Part shown: positions 19,294 to 28,849 of the stretch, piece after piece
Numbering within the stretch: the first letter of the stretch is position 1
How the letters are laid out: every line of letters begins with the position of its first letter
DNA from: Rhodoligotrophos sp. CJ14
GTDB taxonomy: Bacteria > Pseudomonadota > Alphaproteobacteria > Rhizobiales > Im1
Assembly (NCBI RefSeq): GCF_038811545.1
Contig: NZ_CP133319.1
Span: forward strand, 1-64,000
Direction of reading: 5' to 3'
Length of the DNA: 64,000 nucleotides
Position numbers and translations under genes: made by a program
The notes under the pieces: model-generated
Told to the model about the DNA's origin: nothing
Seen by the model: the letters and a program-made list of their open reading frames with translations, nothing else
Database searches by the model: none

Positions 19294-20273
19294 GCGGCGT
19301 CGAGATCAAAACGATAAACCCGGCCGAAGATGGGATGCGTCTCGATCGCTGGTTCAAGGAGCACTATCCCGCCCTGGGTCATGGTGCCCTGCAAAAACTG
19401 TTGCGCACCGGTCAGGTGCGCATCGACGGGTCACGGGCGAAGGCGGGCGATCGCGTGAGCGCAGGGCAATCGGTCAGGGTACCTCCTTTGCCCGATCATG
19501 CCCCGTCACGGCCGAAACCTCGGGTCAGCGACAATGATGCCAAATGGCTGCAGTCCCTGATCATCCACCGGGATGAGGACGTACTGGCCCTGAACAAGCC
19601 GACCGGCCTTGCGGTTCAGGGGGGTACCAAGACCGAACGGCATCTCGATGGCATGCTGGATGCCCTGATCCTTGATGCCGCCGAGCGGCCGCGTCTGGTT
19701 CACCGCCTGGATCGTGATACGAGCGGTGTGCTTCTCCTGGCCCGCAACCGCCAGGCAGCCATGACCCTTGCTCAGAGCTTCAAGTCCCGGGAGGCTTTGA
19801 AGGTCTATTGGGCGATCGTGCGCGGCGTACCGAAGCCCTGGGCCGGCACCATCAACCTCCCCCTCAAGAAGGTCGGGCATGCCGGTGACCAGCGGGTCGC
19901 GCCCGCAGAGCGGGGCGATGAGGCGGGCCAGCACGCGGTCACCGATTATATGGTGCTTGCCCATGCCGGAAAGCGCGCGGCTTTCGTTGCACTAAGCCCC
20001 CGCACCGGGCGGACCCATCAACTGCGCGCCCATATGGCGGCCCTGGGTCACCCCATCATCGGGGATCGCAAATATGGTGGTGAGGAAGCCCTCCTGGGCG
20101 ATGAGATCGACCCGATGCTGCACCTTCACGCGCGCGGCCTTGCGATGGAACATCCCCGTAAAGGCCGCCTGCGGATCATTGCGCAACCCTCCGATCATTT
20201 CCGGCGGAGCATGTCATATCTCGGCTTCACCGAGCCGAAAGACGACCCGTTTGCGCCCTTCGCCGAAATTTGA
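19290..20273 (+). CDS. RluC/RluD family 23S rRNA pseudouridine synthase
   Basis: It converts specific uridines in 23S rRNA to pseudouridine. It has an S4 RNA-binding domain near residues 15-75 and a catalytic domain with HRLDRDTSGVLLLARN containing the essential aspartate. GRTHQLRAHMAALGHPI is the second family signature. GTG 19290 overlaps the rarA stop; the in-frame ATG at 19245 lies inside rarA and is unlikely. The product has 327 residues. Target sites (RluC-like or other) are not resolved. Confidence 0.92.
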   Translation: MSGVEIKTINPAEDGMRLDRWFKEHYPALGHGALQKLLRTGQVRIDGSRAKAGDRVSAGQSVRVPPLPDHAPSRPKPRVSDNDAKWLQSLIIHRDEDVLALNKPTGLAVQGGTKTERHLDGMLDALILDAAERPRLVHRLDRDTSGVLLLARNRQAAMTLAQSFKSREALKVYWAIVRGVPKPWAGTINLPLKKVGHAGDQRVAPAERGDEAGQHAVTDYMVLAHAGKRAAFVALSPRTGRTHQLRAHMAALGHPIIGDRKYGGEEALLGDEIDPMLHLHARGLAMEHPRKGRLRIIAQPSDHFRRSMSYLGFTEPKDDPFAPFAEI

Positions 20274-20296
20274 ACATCGCGAGATCGTTGTTCTTC

Positions 20297-20320
20297 CCTG
20301 GATTGCGACGGCAACCCAGG
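20297..20320 (+). other. Hairpin between rluC-type gene and GT6 gene
   Basis: Ten-base arms CCTGGATTGC (20297-20306) and GCAACCCAGG (20311-20320), with one mismatch, flank a GACG loop. No T-run follows on either strand. It may shield the 3' end of the housekeeping transcript or mark the junction where the next gene was inserted. Confidence 0.4.
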
Positions 20321-20369
20321 ATAGCATTCGCGCCCGACACTCCGCCCGCCATACATTTCGAGCGATCCA

Positions 20370-21245
20370 ATGAGTCGTCCATTGCCTAGCATTTGCATCC
20401 TCTACATCGCACTTGGCAGCTATGATATGTTCTGGGAAGGCTTCCACCGTTCGATGGAAGCGAGTTTCCTGCCCGGCTATCGCAAGCATTACATCGTATT
20501 TACTGACCACCCCCCGGAGTGTTTCGCCGGGCCCGAGATCACGATCATCAACAAGCAGCGTCGGGGCTGGCCTTACGACTCGCTTATGCGATTCCATTTC
20601 TTTAACGACGCGGCCCACCTCATTCGGCAATTTGACTTCGTCTTTTTCTTGAACGCCAATGTCGAGGTTCGGGCGACCATAGGCCCGGAAATACTTCCTC
20701 ACCCTCCCGCTGGGCTCGTGGCAGCCTTGCACTGGGCCTTTGTCGACAAGGACCCTGTCGTCTATCCCTACGAGCGACGGCTGAGCTCAACGGCCTCCAT
20801 TCCGTTCTGGAAAGGTCGGCGCTACTTCACGGGGGGCATGAACGGCGGGACGACTGAGGCATTTCTCCGGATGAGCGAGGACTTGGCCGCGAACATCGAT
20901 GCGGATCTTCGCGGTGGCGTGATCGCCAAATGGCACGATGAAAGCCACCTAAACGCTTATCTCCTGGACAAGCCGGTTCTGGAACTGCCCCCCAGCTACT
21001 TCCGCCCCGACAAACGCAAGCTCACCATCGAGACCAAAATCTTCGCCCTGAACAAAGAAAAATTCGGTGGCCTGCGCAACATCCGCGGGATGACACCGCG
21101 TCAGCCCCTATTTGAGCAGAGCCTCTCGTTGCAGGACCCGGTGCTTTGGGCATTGCGTGCAGTGCCTTCACGCTGGCGCCGCGCTTTCTTCATGCGTGCG
21201 GCATCTGGAACGAAGCGCGATCTCGAAAAGCCAAAGACCGCCTGA
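20370..21245 (+). CDS. Family GT6 glycosyltransferase (ABO/alpha-1,3-galactosyl type)
   Basis: It probably transfers Gal or GalNAc in alpha-1,3 linkage from a UDP-sugar. The 291 residues show the GT6 landmarks in order: an N-terminal YIALGSYDMFWEGF block, KHYIVFTDHP, a WPYDSLMRF motif, NAN at residues 95-97 in the place of the mammalian DXD metal site, YERRLSSTASIP, FTGGMNGGT, and WHDESHLNAYLL at 188-199. No signal or membrane segment is seen. Bacterial GT6 enzymes with NXN are known to be metal-independent. It is isolated from the polysaccharide locus, sitting between rluC-type and ATP12 genes, so acquisition by transfer is plausible. The acceptor is unknown. Confidence 0.85.
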   Translation: MSRPLPSICILYIALGSYDMFWEGFHRSMEASFLPGYRKHYIVFTDHPPECFAGPEITIINKQRRGWPYDSLMRFHFFNDAAHLIRQFDFVFFLNANVEVRATIGPEILPHPPAGLVAALHWAFVDKDPVVYPYERRLSSTASIPFWKGRRYFTGGMNGGTTEAFLRMSEDLAANIDADLRGGVIAKWHDESHLNAYLLDKPVLELPPSYFRPDKRKLTIETKIFALNKEKFGGLRNIRGMTPRQPLFEQSLSLQDPVLWALRAVPSRWRRAFFMRAASGTKRDLEKPKTA

Positions 21246-21343
21246 CGCGATGCAGCTCTTGGCTCGCCATTGATGGATCGCCTTCGCGCCCTAGATGTTC
21301 TAATCAGAGGGCGCGTTGGCGTTATCGATCCAGGATCAGCTAA

Positions 21344-22123
21344 ATGGCGGAACAAGGAACAAACGGTGCTGGAAGCCCCTCCTTCGCGGAGATCATTCGC
21401 GGCCATGCCAAGGACCGGCCACTGCCCAAGCGCTTCTACAAGCAGGCTGAGGTGGCAGAGACAGATGGCGGTTTCACCGTCACCCTGGACGGGCGCGGAA
21501 TCAAGACGCCCCTGAAGCAGCCACTGACCCTGCCGGCTCGGACCCTCGCCGAGGCGGTCGCCGCCGAGTGGAACGCGCAAGGCGAGCATGTTGACCCCGC
21601 CTCCATGGGGCTCACCCGTCTCTCCAATACGGCGATCGATCGTGTCGCGCCCGACAAGCAGCGCATCGTGTCAGAAATCCTGGCCTTTGCCGGCAGCGAT
21701 CTCCTCTGCTATCGCGCCGAGAGCCCTGATCCGCTGGTCGCCCGTCAATGCGCCATATGGGACCCGATCCTGAAATGGGCGGCAGAAAGCCTGGGGGTTG
21801 GGCTCGTGACCGCCACGGGCATCATTCATCGTGCACAGCCGGAAGCCTCCCTGGCCAAACTGAACACGCTGCTCAATGACTATGACCCCTTTGCTCTGAC
21901 CGCCATTCACAACATGACGACCCTCTCAGGCTCGGCGATCGTGGCAGTTGCGGTCGCCAGAGGGCATCTTGAGCCTGAGGCCGGATGGGCCGCGGCCCAT
22001 TTGGATGAAGACTGGCAGATCGAGCAATGGGGCGAGGATGCCGCCACCCTTCGCCGCCGGGCGCTGCGCAAGGCCGAATTCGATTCAGCCGTGTCGTTCT
22101 TGAAGCTGACAAACCATCCATAG
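21344..22123 (+). CDS. ATP12 family F1-ATPase assembly chaperone
   Basis: In mitochondria Atp12 binds the F1 alpha subunit during assembly, and alphaproteobacterial homologues are presumed to do likewise. The 259 residues include the typical KRFYKQAEVAETDGGFTVTL block, DGRGIKTPLKQPLTLP, and the LAFAGSDLLCYRAESPDPLV segment. It stands alone between the GT6 gene and the carboxylase gene, about 70 bases from the latter. This family is largely confined to alphaproteobacteria and mitochondria, supporting the taxonomic call. Confidence 0.93.
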   Translation: MAEQGTNGAGSPSFAEIIRGHAKDRPLPKRFYKQAEVAETDGGFTVTLDGRGIKTPLKQPLTLPARTLAEAVAAEWNAQGEHVDPASMGLTRLSNTAIDRVAPDKQRIVSEILAFAGSDLLCYRAESPDPLVARQCAIWDPILKWAAESLGVGLVTATGIIHRAQPEASLAKLNTLLNDYDPFALTAIHNMTTLSGSAIVAVAVARGHLEPEAGWAAAHLDEDWQIEQWGEDAATLRRRALRKAEFDSAVSFLKLTNHP

Positions 22124-22126
22124 CCA

Positions 22127-22154
22127 TTGCGTTTGCTGAAACTGGTGGTATTTA
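22127..22154 (+). promoter_or_regulatory. Candidate promoter for the carboxylase beta gene
   Basis: TTGCGT (22127-22132), a 16-base spacer and TATTTA (22149-22154) lie 39 bases before the ATG of the next gene, with a GGGA Shine-Dalgarno-like element between. The match is moderate and the call rests on position and spacing only. Confidence 0.35.
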
Positions 22155-22193
22155 CCCCCAGGACAATTCGACAGTAGACGGGAGTGGCACGGG

Positions 22194-23726
<1,533 letters not shown>

Positions 23727-23755
23727 CCGGCCAATCCCGGTCATAGGCGTATGTC

Positions 23756-24022
23756 CTACGAACAGCCTGCCCGCCGCGGATCGCATCTGTGCCGCTGCGG
23801 GAGCGGCCGTGGGCTGTTGGTCCAATTGCCGACGGCCGAGCGGGGCTCACGCGTGCGGGGGACCACTGTTGGCGCCTGCGCGTAAGGGGATGGCTGAAAC
23901 GCCCAGGGATAGGTCTGGTAATAGGAATTGCGGGTCTCGTCCTGCGGGTCCCAATTATACATTTCGCTGGCCGGGGTCACCAAACTCACCGCAGCCGCGA
24001 ACATCACTGCACTGAAGCCCAT
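23756..24022 (-). CDS. Possible small secreted hypothetical protein
   Basis: An 88-residue frame begins MGFSAVMFAAAVSLVTPASE, a plausible signal peptide, and continues with a Tyr/Pro/Gln-rich segment (NSYYQTYPWAFQPSPYAQAP) and a basic Arg/Pro-rich tail. GGAG lies very close to the ATG. The frame stays open upstream to 24244. It fills most of the 381-base gap between the carboxylase and EamA genes. I recognise no family, and it may be non-coding. Confidence 0.35.
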   Translation of the reverse strand: MGFSAVMFAAAVSLVTPASEMYNWDPQDETRNSYYQTYPWAFQPSPYAQAPTVVPRTREPRSAVGNWTNSPRPLPQRHRCDPRRAGCS

Positions 24023-24107
24023 CGCATCGCTCCATTCGGGTCCAAGTCTTGGACATATGGGGGGCAGAGCGGGTGCAGGAAAGGTGATGTTGCGAGACTG
24101 ATCTGAT

Positions 24108-25049
24108 CTATGACGAGCTGGGCCGCATCTTCTTGCGCGGAAACCGTAAGGGCCCGCCGCTGGCAAGATAGACACCGGCAGAGACCGCGATGATGCCCGT
24201 CCAGTCGCTGAGCGAGGGGATCTCACCGAGAACGGGAATGGCAATCAGGGCAGCCAGCGCTGGCACCAGCGCACCGAAGGCCGCGCCCGCCGAGGCGCCG
24301 AGATAGGTGATGGCCTTGCCGAAGAAGAAAAGCGACACCACCGTTGCGAGAACACCCTGAAACAGGGCCTGAAACAGGATGTCATGCCAGGGGGCAGGGG
24401 GCAGACTAAGGCCACGGCTCACCAGATAGAACGGTAGGAAGATCACGGCCGAGCCGACCGATACCAGCGCGCTCGCATGCAACGCCCCAAGCCGCGTTTG
24501 CCGGAGCGTCACCGCATAGCATGCCCAGATGAATGCCCCGGTCAGGAACAGCAGGTGCCCGATCGTGTGATCGGGGCCGGGCAAAAGGGCCGAGAGGCCG
24601 ATGATCATCATCCCGCCCAGAAGGATGAGTCCGTAGCCAACCTTGCGGCTGCGGGTAAAGTGCTCCTTGAGGAAGATCGCCGAGAGAATGGCAACCAGAA
24701 GCGGCATCACTCCGGGAATGAGCACGCCCCCATGGGCGGCCGGCGCAAATCTCAGCCCCATGGCGGCAATGACCGCATAAGGGGCGCCCGCCCCGCAGAT
24801 CAGCACCATGAGGCGCCACCAGCCGATCCGGTCAGTGGCAAGCCCCTGGCGAAGCACCACGGGAAGAAGGAGCAAACCCGCGGTCCCGAAGCGGAGCATG
24901 GTCAGATCTGTTACGGTGAGTGAGGTGGTCACCCCCAGTCGCGTGACCGACATCCAGCCCGCCCAGATGGTTACGGCTGCGATCCCATAGAGCGCGCCAG
25001 CAAGATAGTTCGGCCTCGCGCCATGCATTGATACTGTCGCAGAACTCAT
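24108..25049 (-). CDS. EamA/DMT superfamily permease
   Basis: This is an inner-membrane drug/metabolite transporter-type protein with about ten hydrophobic helices. The 313 residues form two tandem EamA repeats of about 140 residues: the first starts GALYGIAAVTIWAGWMSVTRLG and the second begins near FIWACYAVTLRQTRLG. The second repeat contains the typical ATVVSLFFFGKAITYLGAS loop and PVLGEIPSLSDWTG end. Substrate and direction cannot be predicted. It stands alone. Confidence 0.9.
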   Translation of the reverse strand: MSSATVSMHGARPNYLAGALYGIAAVTIWAGWMSVTRLGVTTSLTVTDLTMLRFGTAGLLLLPVVLRQGLATDRIGWWRLMVLICGAGAPYAVIAAMGLRFAPAAHGGVLIPGVMPLLVAILSAIFLKEHFTRSRKVGYGLILLGGMMIIGLSALLPGPDHTIGHLLFLTGAFIWACYAVTLRQTRLGALHASALVSVGSAVIFLPFYLVSRGLSLPPAPWHDILFQALFQGVLATVVSLFFFGKAITYLGASAGAAFGALVPALAALIAIPVLGEIPSLSDWTGIIAVSAGVYLASGGPLRFPRKKMRPSSS

Positions 25050-25177
25050 CGGGGCGCCTTTACGAATGCCAGGCGTATTGCTTGGACCAGGAGAAGAGCA
25101 GGGGCCGGTCTTACCAGGCCACCGCGCGTCTCCCTACCTAATGGCTGAGGGTGCTTCTATGGCCGATGTAAGGCAAT

Positions 25178-25573
25178 TCAACCGCGGTTCGAGGAGTCCT
25201 GCGGCAACAGAGTGAGCACCTCGATCCGGTTACCGTCCGGATCGCGAATGAAACCGGCATAGACGCTTGCTTTGCTATAATGCCGCACTCCAGGCGCGCC
25301 GTCGTCATGTCCGCCATGGATTAGCGCCAAGCGGTGAAATTCATCGACGCTCTCGGCCCCCTTTGCTCTCAGGCAGATATGGCAGCCGGTATTCTCATAG
25401 ACCGCCGGCATTTCCGGGCGCGAATTGATCCAGAACACCGCATAGCGGTCGCCGAAGCCGATACTGTTCGGCCGTGAGACCAGCCGCGAATAGCCGATTG
25501 GCTTGAGCACAGCTTCGTAAAAGCGCGCCGCTTCGTCCAGCAGCCTAACGCCAACGGAGACATGGTCGATCAT
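25178..25573 (-). CDS. VOC family (glyoxalase/bleomycin-resistance fold) protein
   Basis: The roughly 131-residue protein starts MIDHVSVGVRLLDEAARFYE and contains the C-terminal VYAGFIRDPDGNRIEVL strand with a metal-type glutamate. This is the vicinal-oxygen-chelate fold of dioxygenases, lyases and resistance proteins. ATG 25573 is favoured because GGGGGT lies upstream; GTG 25579 would add two residues. The reaction is unknown and no neighbour suggests a pathway. Confidence 0.85.
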   Translation of the reverse strand: MIDHVSVGVRLLDEAARFYEAVLKPIGYSRLVSRPNSIGFGDRYAVFWINSRPEMPAVYENTGCHICLRAKGAESVDEFHRLALIHGGHDDGAPGVRHYSKASVYAGFIRDPDGNRIEVLTLLPQDSSNRG

Positions 25574-25694
25574 CAGCACCCCCGATGCTCATGCGGCGGT
25601 GCTTGCCGATCAGACATCCAGCACCTTGCCGCCCGCCCAGCATGAGAATAGCCAAACGAGCGGACACGCAAAGCCCCGATAATGGCACGTGGGG

Positions 25695-26069
25695 TCAGAT
25701 CCGTGCCGCGCCCCCGGTCAATGTCTCCGGTTCGCGCTGAGTGGTCAGGCTCGCCACGATCTCGATCAGGCCCACGATGAGATGCGGCCAGAACACCCGA
25801 TCGGCAAAGCCGAAGAGCCAAGGCGAGGCCGCGAGCAACAACCCGCTTAGTCCATCGAGCCACAGATGCACTGGCATGGGGATGAGGTGAACCGCGCCAA
25901 GTTCATACCGGGTCAACAGGCTATAGACGATGAGCAGAGCGCCCAAAACCATCGGCAGCCATTGCTCGATCTGGCCATTGGCGAATCCAAAGAGATAAGG
26001 AGCCGCCAGGAGCAAAAGGCCGACCACGTAATCGGCCACTCCATGCATGCGCGTGGACAGGAAATGCAT
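25695..26069 (-). CDS. SPW-repeat membrane protein
   Basis: This is a small integral membrane protein of about 124 residues with four hydrophobic segments. Two related repeats each contain an SPW-like motif: APYLFGFAN in the first and SPWLFGFAD in the second, matching the SPW repeat family of unknown function. ATG 26069 (MHFLSTRMHGVADYV) is preceded by AGGGAGA. The open frame continues upstream to 26114 without a better start. Confidence 0.8.
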   Translation of the reverse strand: MHFLSTRMHGVADYVVGLLLLAAPYLFGFANGQIEQWLPMVLGALLIVYSLLTRYELGAVHLIPMPVHLWLDGLSGLLLAASPWLFGFADRVFWPHLIVGLIEIVASLTTQREPETLTGGAARI

Positions 26070-26146
26070 CGTCTCCCTCTTGGACTTCCAGCTTGCGCGG
26101 CAGAACGTCGTCACGCTCCAGAACTATCCGACTGGATAGCAACGGC

Positions 26147-27394
26147 TCAGCGTTCAAAGCGATGCAGAACCGGTGGAGCAGGCTCGCGCCCGACGCTTGC
26201 GCGGCTGCCGGCGGGTGCGCCCGATTGCCCGTTCAACACGCTGTTGGGCTGTCCAGCCATCACGCCGAAAATCGGCGTGGTCTCGAGCCGGGCCGGGCCA
26301 ATGGTCTCATCGATCCGGCGGAAGGTTGCCAGCGCCTGCCCGACCACCTGATCCATATTGTAATAGCGATAGGTGGCAAGCCTGCCCACGAACCAGACAT
26401 TCGTGCTATTTCGGGCGAGCTCTTCGTAGCGCTTATAGAGCTCCTGATTGGCCGCATGCGGCACGGGGTAATAGGGATCGCCTGTCGCGCTCGGATATTC
26501 ATAGGTGAGGGCGGTATGCGGATGCTCTTGACCCGTGAGGTGCTTGTATTCGGTTACGCGCGTGAAATCATTGCACTGCGGATAGTTCACGACCGCGACC
26601 GGCTGGTGCCACGGCTTGTTCAGCGTGACATGATCGAATTGCAGTGAGCGATAGGGCAGCTTGCCGAAGCAGAAGCTGAAATATTCATCGATCTGTCCGG
26701 TATAGATCACCCGTTTATGGGGCACCATCTCGCAGACATCGCGATAGTCAGTCTGGAGCATGATCTTGATATTGGGATGTTTCACCATGCGCTCGAACAT
26801 GCGCGTGAAGCCATGCTTGGGCATGGCCTGGAACCGGTCGGAGAAATAGCGGTCATCACAATTCGTTCGAGTAGGAACCCGCGCCGTTACTGATTTGTCG
26901 AGTTCGCTAGGGTCCAGCCCCCATTGCTTGCGCGTATATCCCCGAAAGAACTTTTCATAGAGCTCGCGCCCGACCTTGCTGACCACCACGTCCTCCGACG
27001 TCTTGATGGCATCGACCGGCTCAGCCCGGCTTGCGAGAAAGGCCTCCACCTCCTCGTCACGCTCGAGAGACAATCCGTAGAGCCGGTTGATGGTCGTGCG
27101 GTTGATCGGAATAGGTACGAGCTGTCCGTCAATCTCCGCAAGCACGCGATGACTGTAATCGCGCCATTCGGTGAACTCAGAGAGATAGTCGAAGATTTGC
27201 TGGCTGTTGGTGTGGAAGATATGCGGCCCATATTCATGGATGAGCAGGCCGGCTTCATTATAGCGGTCATATGCGTTTCCGCCGATATGCGGCCGCCGGT
27301 CGATCAGAAGCACGCGTTCGTTGCGCTGGGTGGCGAGGCGTTCTGCCAATACGCTGCCGGCGAAGCCTGCGCCGACGATCAGCCAATCAAACAT
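26147..27394 (-). CDS. glf: UDP-galactopyranose mutase
   Basis: Glf is a flavoenzyme that interconverts UDP-galactopyranose and UDP-galactofuranose, the donor for galactofuranose-containing glycans. The 415 residues start with the FAD-binding VGAGFAGSVLAERLA, followed by IGGNAYDRYNEAGLLIHEYG, HIFHTNSQQIFDYL, the FFRGYTRKQWGLDP segment and the C-terminal VGRLATYRYYNMDQ. It is translationally coupled to the upstream glycosyltransferase gene (8-base overlap at 27387-27394). The C-terminal 50 residues after ALATFRRID are extra and low in conservation. Confidence 0.96.
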   Translation of the reverse strand: MFDWLIVGAGFAGSVLAERLATQRNERVLLIDRRPHIGGNAYDRYNEAGLLIHEYGPHIFHTNSQQIFDYLSEFTEWRDYSHRVLAEIDGQLVPIPINRTTINRLYGLSLERDEEVEAFLASRAEPVDAIKTSEDVVVSKVGRELYEKFFRGYTRKQWGLDPSELDKSVTARVPTRTNCDDRYFSDRFQAMPKHGFTRMFERMVKHPNIKIMLQTDYRDVCEMVPHKRVIYTGQIDEYFSFCFGKLPYRSLQFDHVTLNKPWHQPVAVVNYPQCNDFTRVTEYKHLTGQEHPHTALTYEYPSATGDPYYPVPHAANQELYKRYEELARNSTNVWFVGRLATYRYYNMDQVVGQALATFRRIDETIGPARLETTPIFGVMAGQPNSVLNGQSGAPAGSRASVGREPAPPVLHRFER

Positions 27395-28598
27395 ATGAGT
27401 TCCCTTTCATGGCCGCCGCTCGTCCGGCGGAGAGGTTGGTCGGTGGCGAGACAGAAAGCGGCCGAGAGGAGCGGCGCTTCACCTGATCGATGAGACCGTG
27501 CATGGCGGCCCAGGTCTTGTCCCAGGACATGGTTTGGAGATGCTGGTCGACCTCTCCGAGCCAGGGCTCACGCGGCCGTATCAGGAGATGTTCGAGAGCC
27601 GAAACGAGCTCGGCGGGCGTGCGGGCAATCTCGACGAGCCCTTTTTCGCCATAGGGCTTCACCACATCGGTGATTGGTGTTGACACCACCGGGACCCCGG
27701 CGGCGAGGAATTCAGGGGTCTTCGTGGGGCTTATGAAGCGCGTGGCATCATTGATGGCAAACGGCATGAAGCCCGCATCCCAGCCAGTGAGGTATCGCGG
27801 CAGCTCCGCATAGGATTTCGGCCCGAGCCAATGGATATTGGGCGCGCTCGGCAGGGTCGCCTGGTTGATCTTGACCACCGGTCCGATGATGACGAACTGC
27901 CAGTCCGGCCGAAGCTCGGCAGCCTCGCGCACCAGCTCCACGTCCATGCGCTCGTCAATGACACCGAAGAAACCGATCCGCGGCCGGGCGATCACCGCCT
28001 GATCCTGTGGCGCATCCGCGTCCTTCAGTGCGCGCGCCTTGCGGAAATGCGCAGCATCGATGCTGGAGGGAAAGGCATGCACATGCGGATGGCGGCTGCG
28101 CTTCGCTGCATAGAGGCTCATGCCGCCCGTGAAGACGAGATCGGCCCTGGCAAAGAGCTCTTCCTCCAGCGCGAGCAGACGCGGCGGCGCGCCGAGAAAA
28201 CCCGATAGCTCGTCCATATTGTCGTAGATGACGGCTGAGGCCTTGATGTCGCGGCTAAAGGCCACAGCCATCGGTGTGTAGTACCAGAGAACGGGACTGC
28301 CAGAGAGATTGGCCTGAAGATGCGCACCGATGAGATTGCGCGTTTGCGCTTCGGCGAGTTCGGCATCCGTGCCCTCCAGGAGCACCGGCACGATCACAGT
28401 AACGCCCTCCGGACGGCTGCTAATATCGAGGTGAGGCGTGCCTTCGCGCTTGAATATCGGCTCCTCTATGAAGAATACGCGATGGGACCGGGCTGCGCGC
28501 GACAGAAGATGCTGCGGCCGCTGATAAACAAAATCCCACCGCAAGTGGGAAAAGCATACGAGTTCGGGGCGGTCGTCTATGGCTTGCGCTTGAGACAT
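27387..28598 (-). CDS. GT-B fold glycosyltransferase, group 1 type, paired with glf
   Basis: It may use UDP-galactofuranose made by the adjacent Glf; this is inference from operon pairing. The 403-residue product begins MSQAQAIDDRPELVCFSHLRW. The WDFVYQRPQHLLSR motif is typical of a glycosyltransferase subfamily seen beside glf. The C-terminal domain has FFGVIDERMDVELV and PTKTPEFLAAGVPVVSTPI, with the nucleotide-sugar-contacting glutamate. ATG 28598 has CGGAGAG upstream; the frame opens further to 28760 without support. It is divergent from the GH1-like gene. Confidence 0.85.
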   Translation of the reverse strand: MSQAQAIDDRPELVCFSHLRWDFVYQRPQHLLSRAARSHRVFFIEEPIFKREGTPHLDISSRPEGVTVIVPVLLEGTDAELAEAQTRNLIGAHLQANLSGSPVLWYYTPMAVAFSRDIKASAVIYDNMDELSGFLGAPPRLLALEEELFARADLVFTGGMSLYAAKRSRHPHVHAFPSSIDAAHFRKARALKDADAPQDQAVIARPRIGFFGVIDERMDVELVREAAELRPDWQFVIIGPVVKINQATLPSAPNIHWLGPKSYAELPRYLTGWDAGFMPFAINDATRFISPTKTPEFLAAGVPVVSTPITDVVKPYGEKGLVEIARTPAELVSALEHLLIRPREPWLGEVDQHLQTMSWDKTWAAMHGLIDQVKRRSSRPLSVSPPTNLSAGRAAAMKGNSYV

Positions 28599-28849
28599 CG
28601 CTACTCTCCGCACCTTGCGCTGCCTGTTGTCAGCGCTCGGCTTATATGTGAGAAGACAGTCCGGATAATGAGCAATCGCGGATCGACAGGGGTGCAACCC
28701 GCTGCAAGCAGTAAAAGTTCCTACAACGTGCCTTCCTGATGCCTCAGGCGGGGGCCACAAAGCTTAGTCGCGATTGAACCGAGCGAGCGTTCAGGCATTC
28801 CCCATGGGCTGAAACCGAGCAGTGCCGACGCCAACCGCGGGATCACCTA

